From assembly GCA_030603505.1 (NCBI GenBank), contig JAUVXQ010000102.1:1-5108 (forward strand): a DNA stretch of 5,108 nt, in the 5' to 3' direction. Made by a program: the position numbers and the translations under genes. The notes below the pieces were generated by a model. It was not told the origin of the DNA and ran no database searches. It saw only the letters and a program-made list of their open reading frames with translations. Within the stretch, counting starts at the first letter, position 1. Every line of letters starts with the position of its first letter. Positions 5,086 to 5,108 of the stretch are shown one piece after another. The stretch is from Candidatus Heimdallarchaeota archaeon (lineage in GTDB: Archaea; Asgardarchaeota; Heimdallarchaeia; Heimdallarchaeales; Heimdallarchaeaceae).

Positions 5086-5108
5086 GGGATATAGGTCTTT
5101 AGAATGAG

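Overview
The window looks like an AT-rich archaeal chromosome segment. Three genes or operons are preceded by the same TATA-box-like core (TTAAATAAR or ATAAATAAG), at least one in a position that suggests a leaderless transcript. Termination signals are plain T-tracts rather than GC-rich hairpins. The protein set (PadR regulator with a C-terminal zinc ribbon, VapC-type PIN protein, zinc-ribbon membrane protein) also fits archaea. A lineage cannot be assigned from this alone; a mesophilic group rich in PadR and zinc-ribbon proteins, such as Asgard archaea or Thermoplasmata relatives, is a guess.

Layout: bases 1-204 hold no convincing gene. At 205-747 (minus) is a 180-residue protein with an R-x4-H motif of HEPN type. 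It is divergent from a two-gene operon at 957-2586 (plus): a PadR-family regulator with a C-terminal four-cysteine zinc ribbon, and a six-helix membrane protein with an N-terminal HAAS/DUF1700-like helical domain. PadR/HAAS pairs are a familiar regulator-plus-membrane-partner arrangement in bacteria. The shared upstream region carries a strong 31-bp inverted repeat (839-869), the best operator candidate in the window.

After a T-rich terminator comes a tightly packed three-gene cassette, 2793-4194 (plus). It encodes an unrecognised 223-residue protein, an unrecognised acidic 115-residue protein and a basic VapC-like PIN-domain RNase. The first two overlap by 17 bp; the second and third abut stop-to-start. 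Position, charge and coupling make the 115-residue protein a candidate antitoxin of a type not obviously AbrB, Phd or ribbon-helix-helix, with the 223-residue protein as a possible third component. This is the part most likely to be a poorly described system.

A 312-bp gap (4195-4506) contains T-tracts, an 8-bp inverted repeat across the PIN gene stop, and an 8-bp direct repeat in a GC-richer patch. The right end (minus, 4507 to about 5085 or beyond) encodes a four-helix membrane protein with a cytoplasmic zinc ribbon; its reading frame is still open at the window edge, so its true start is uncertain.
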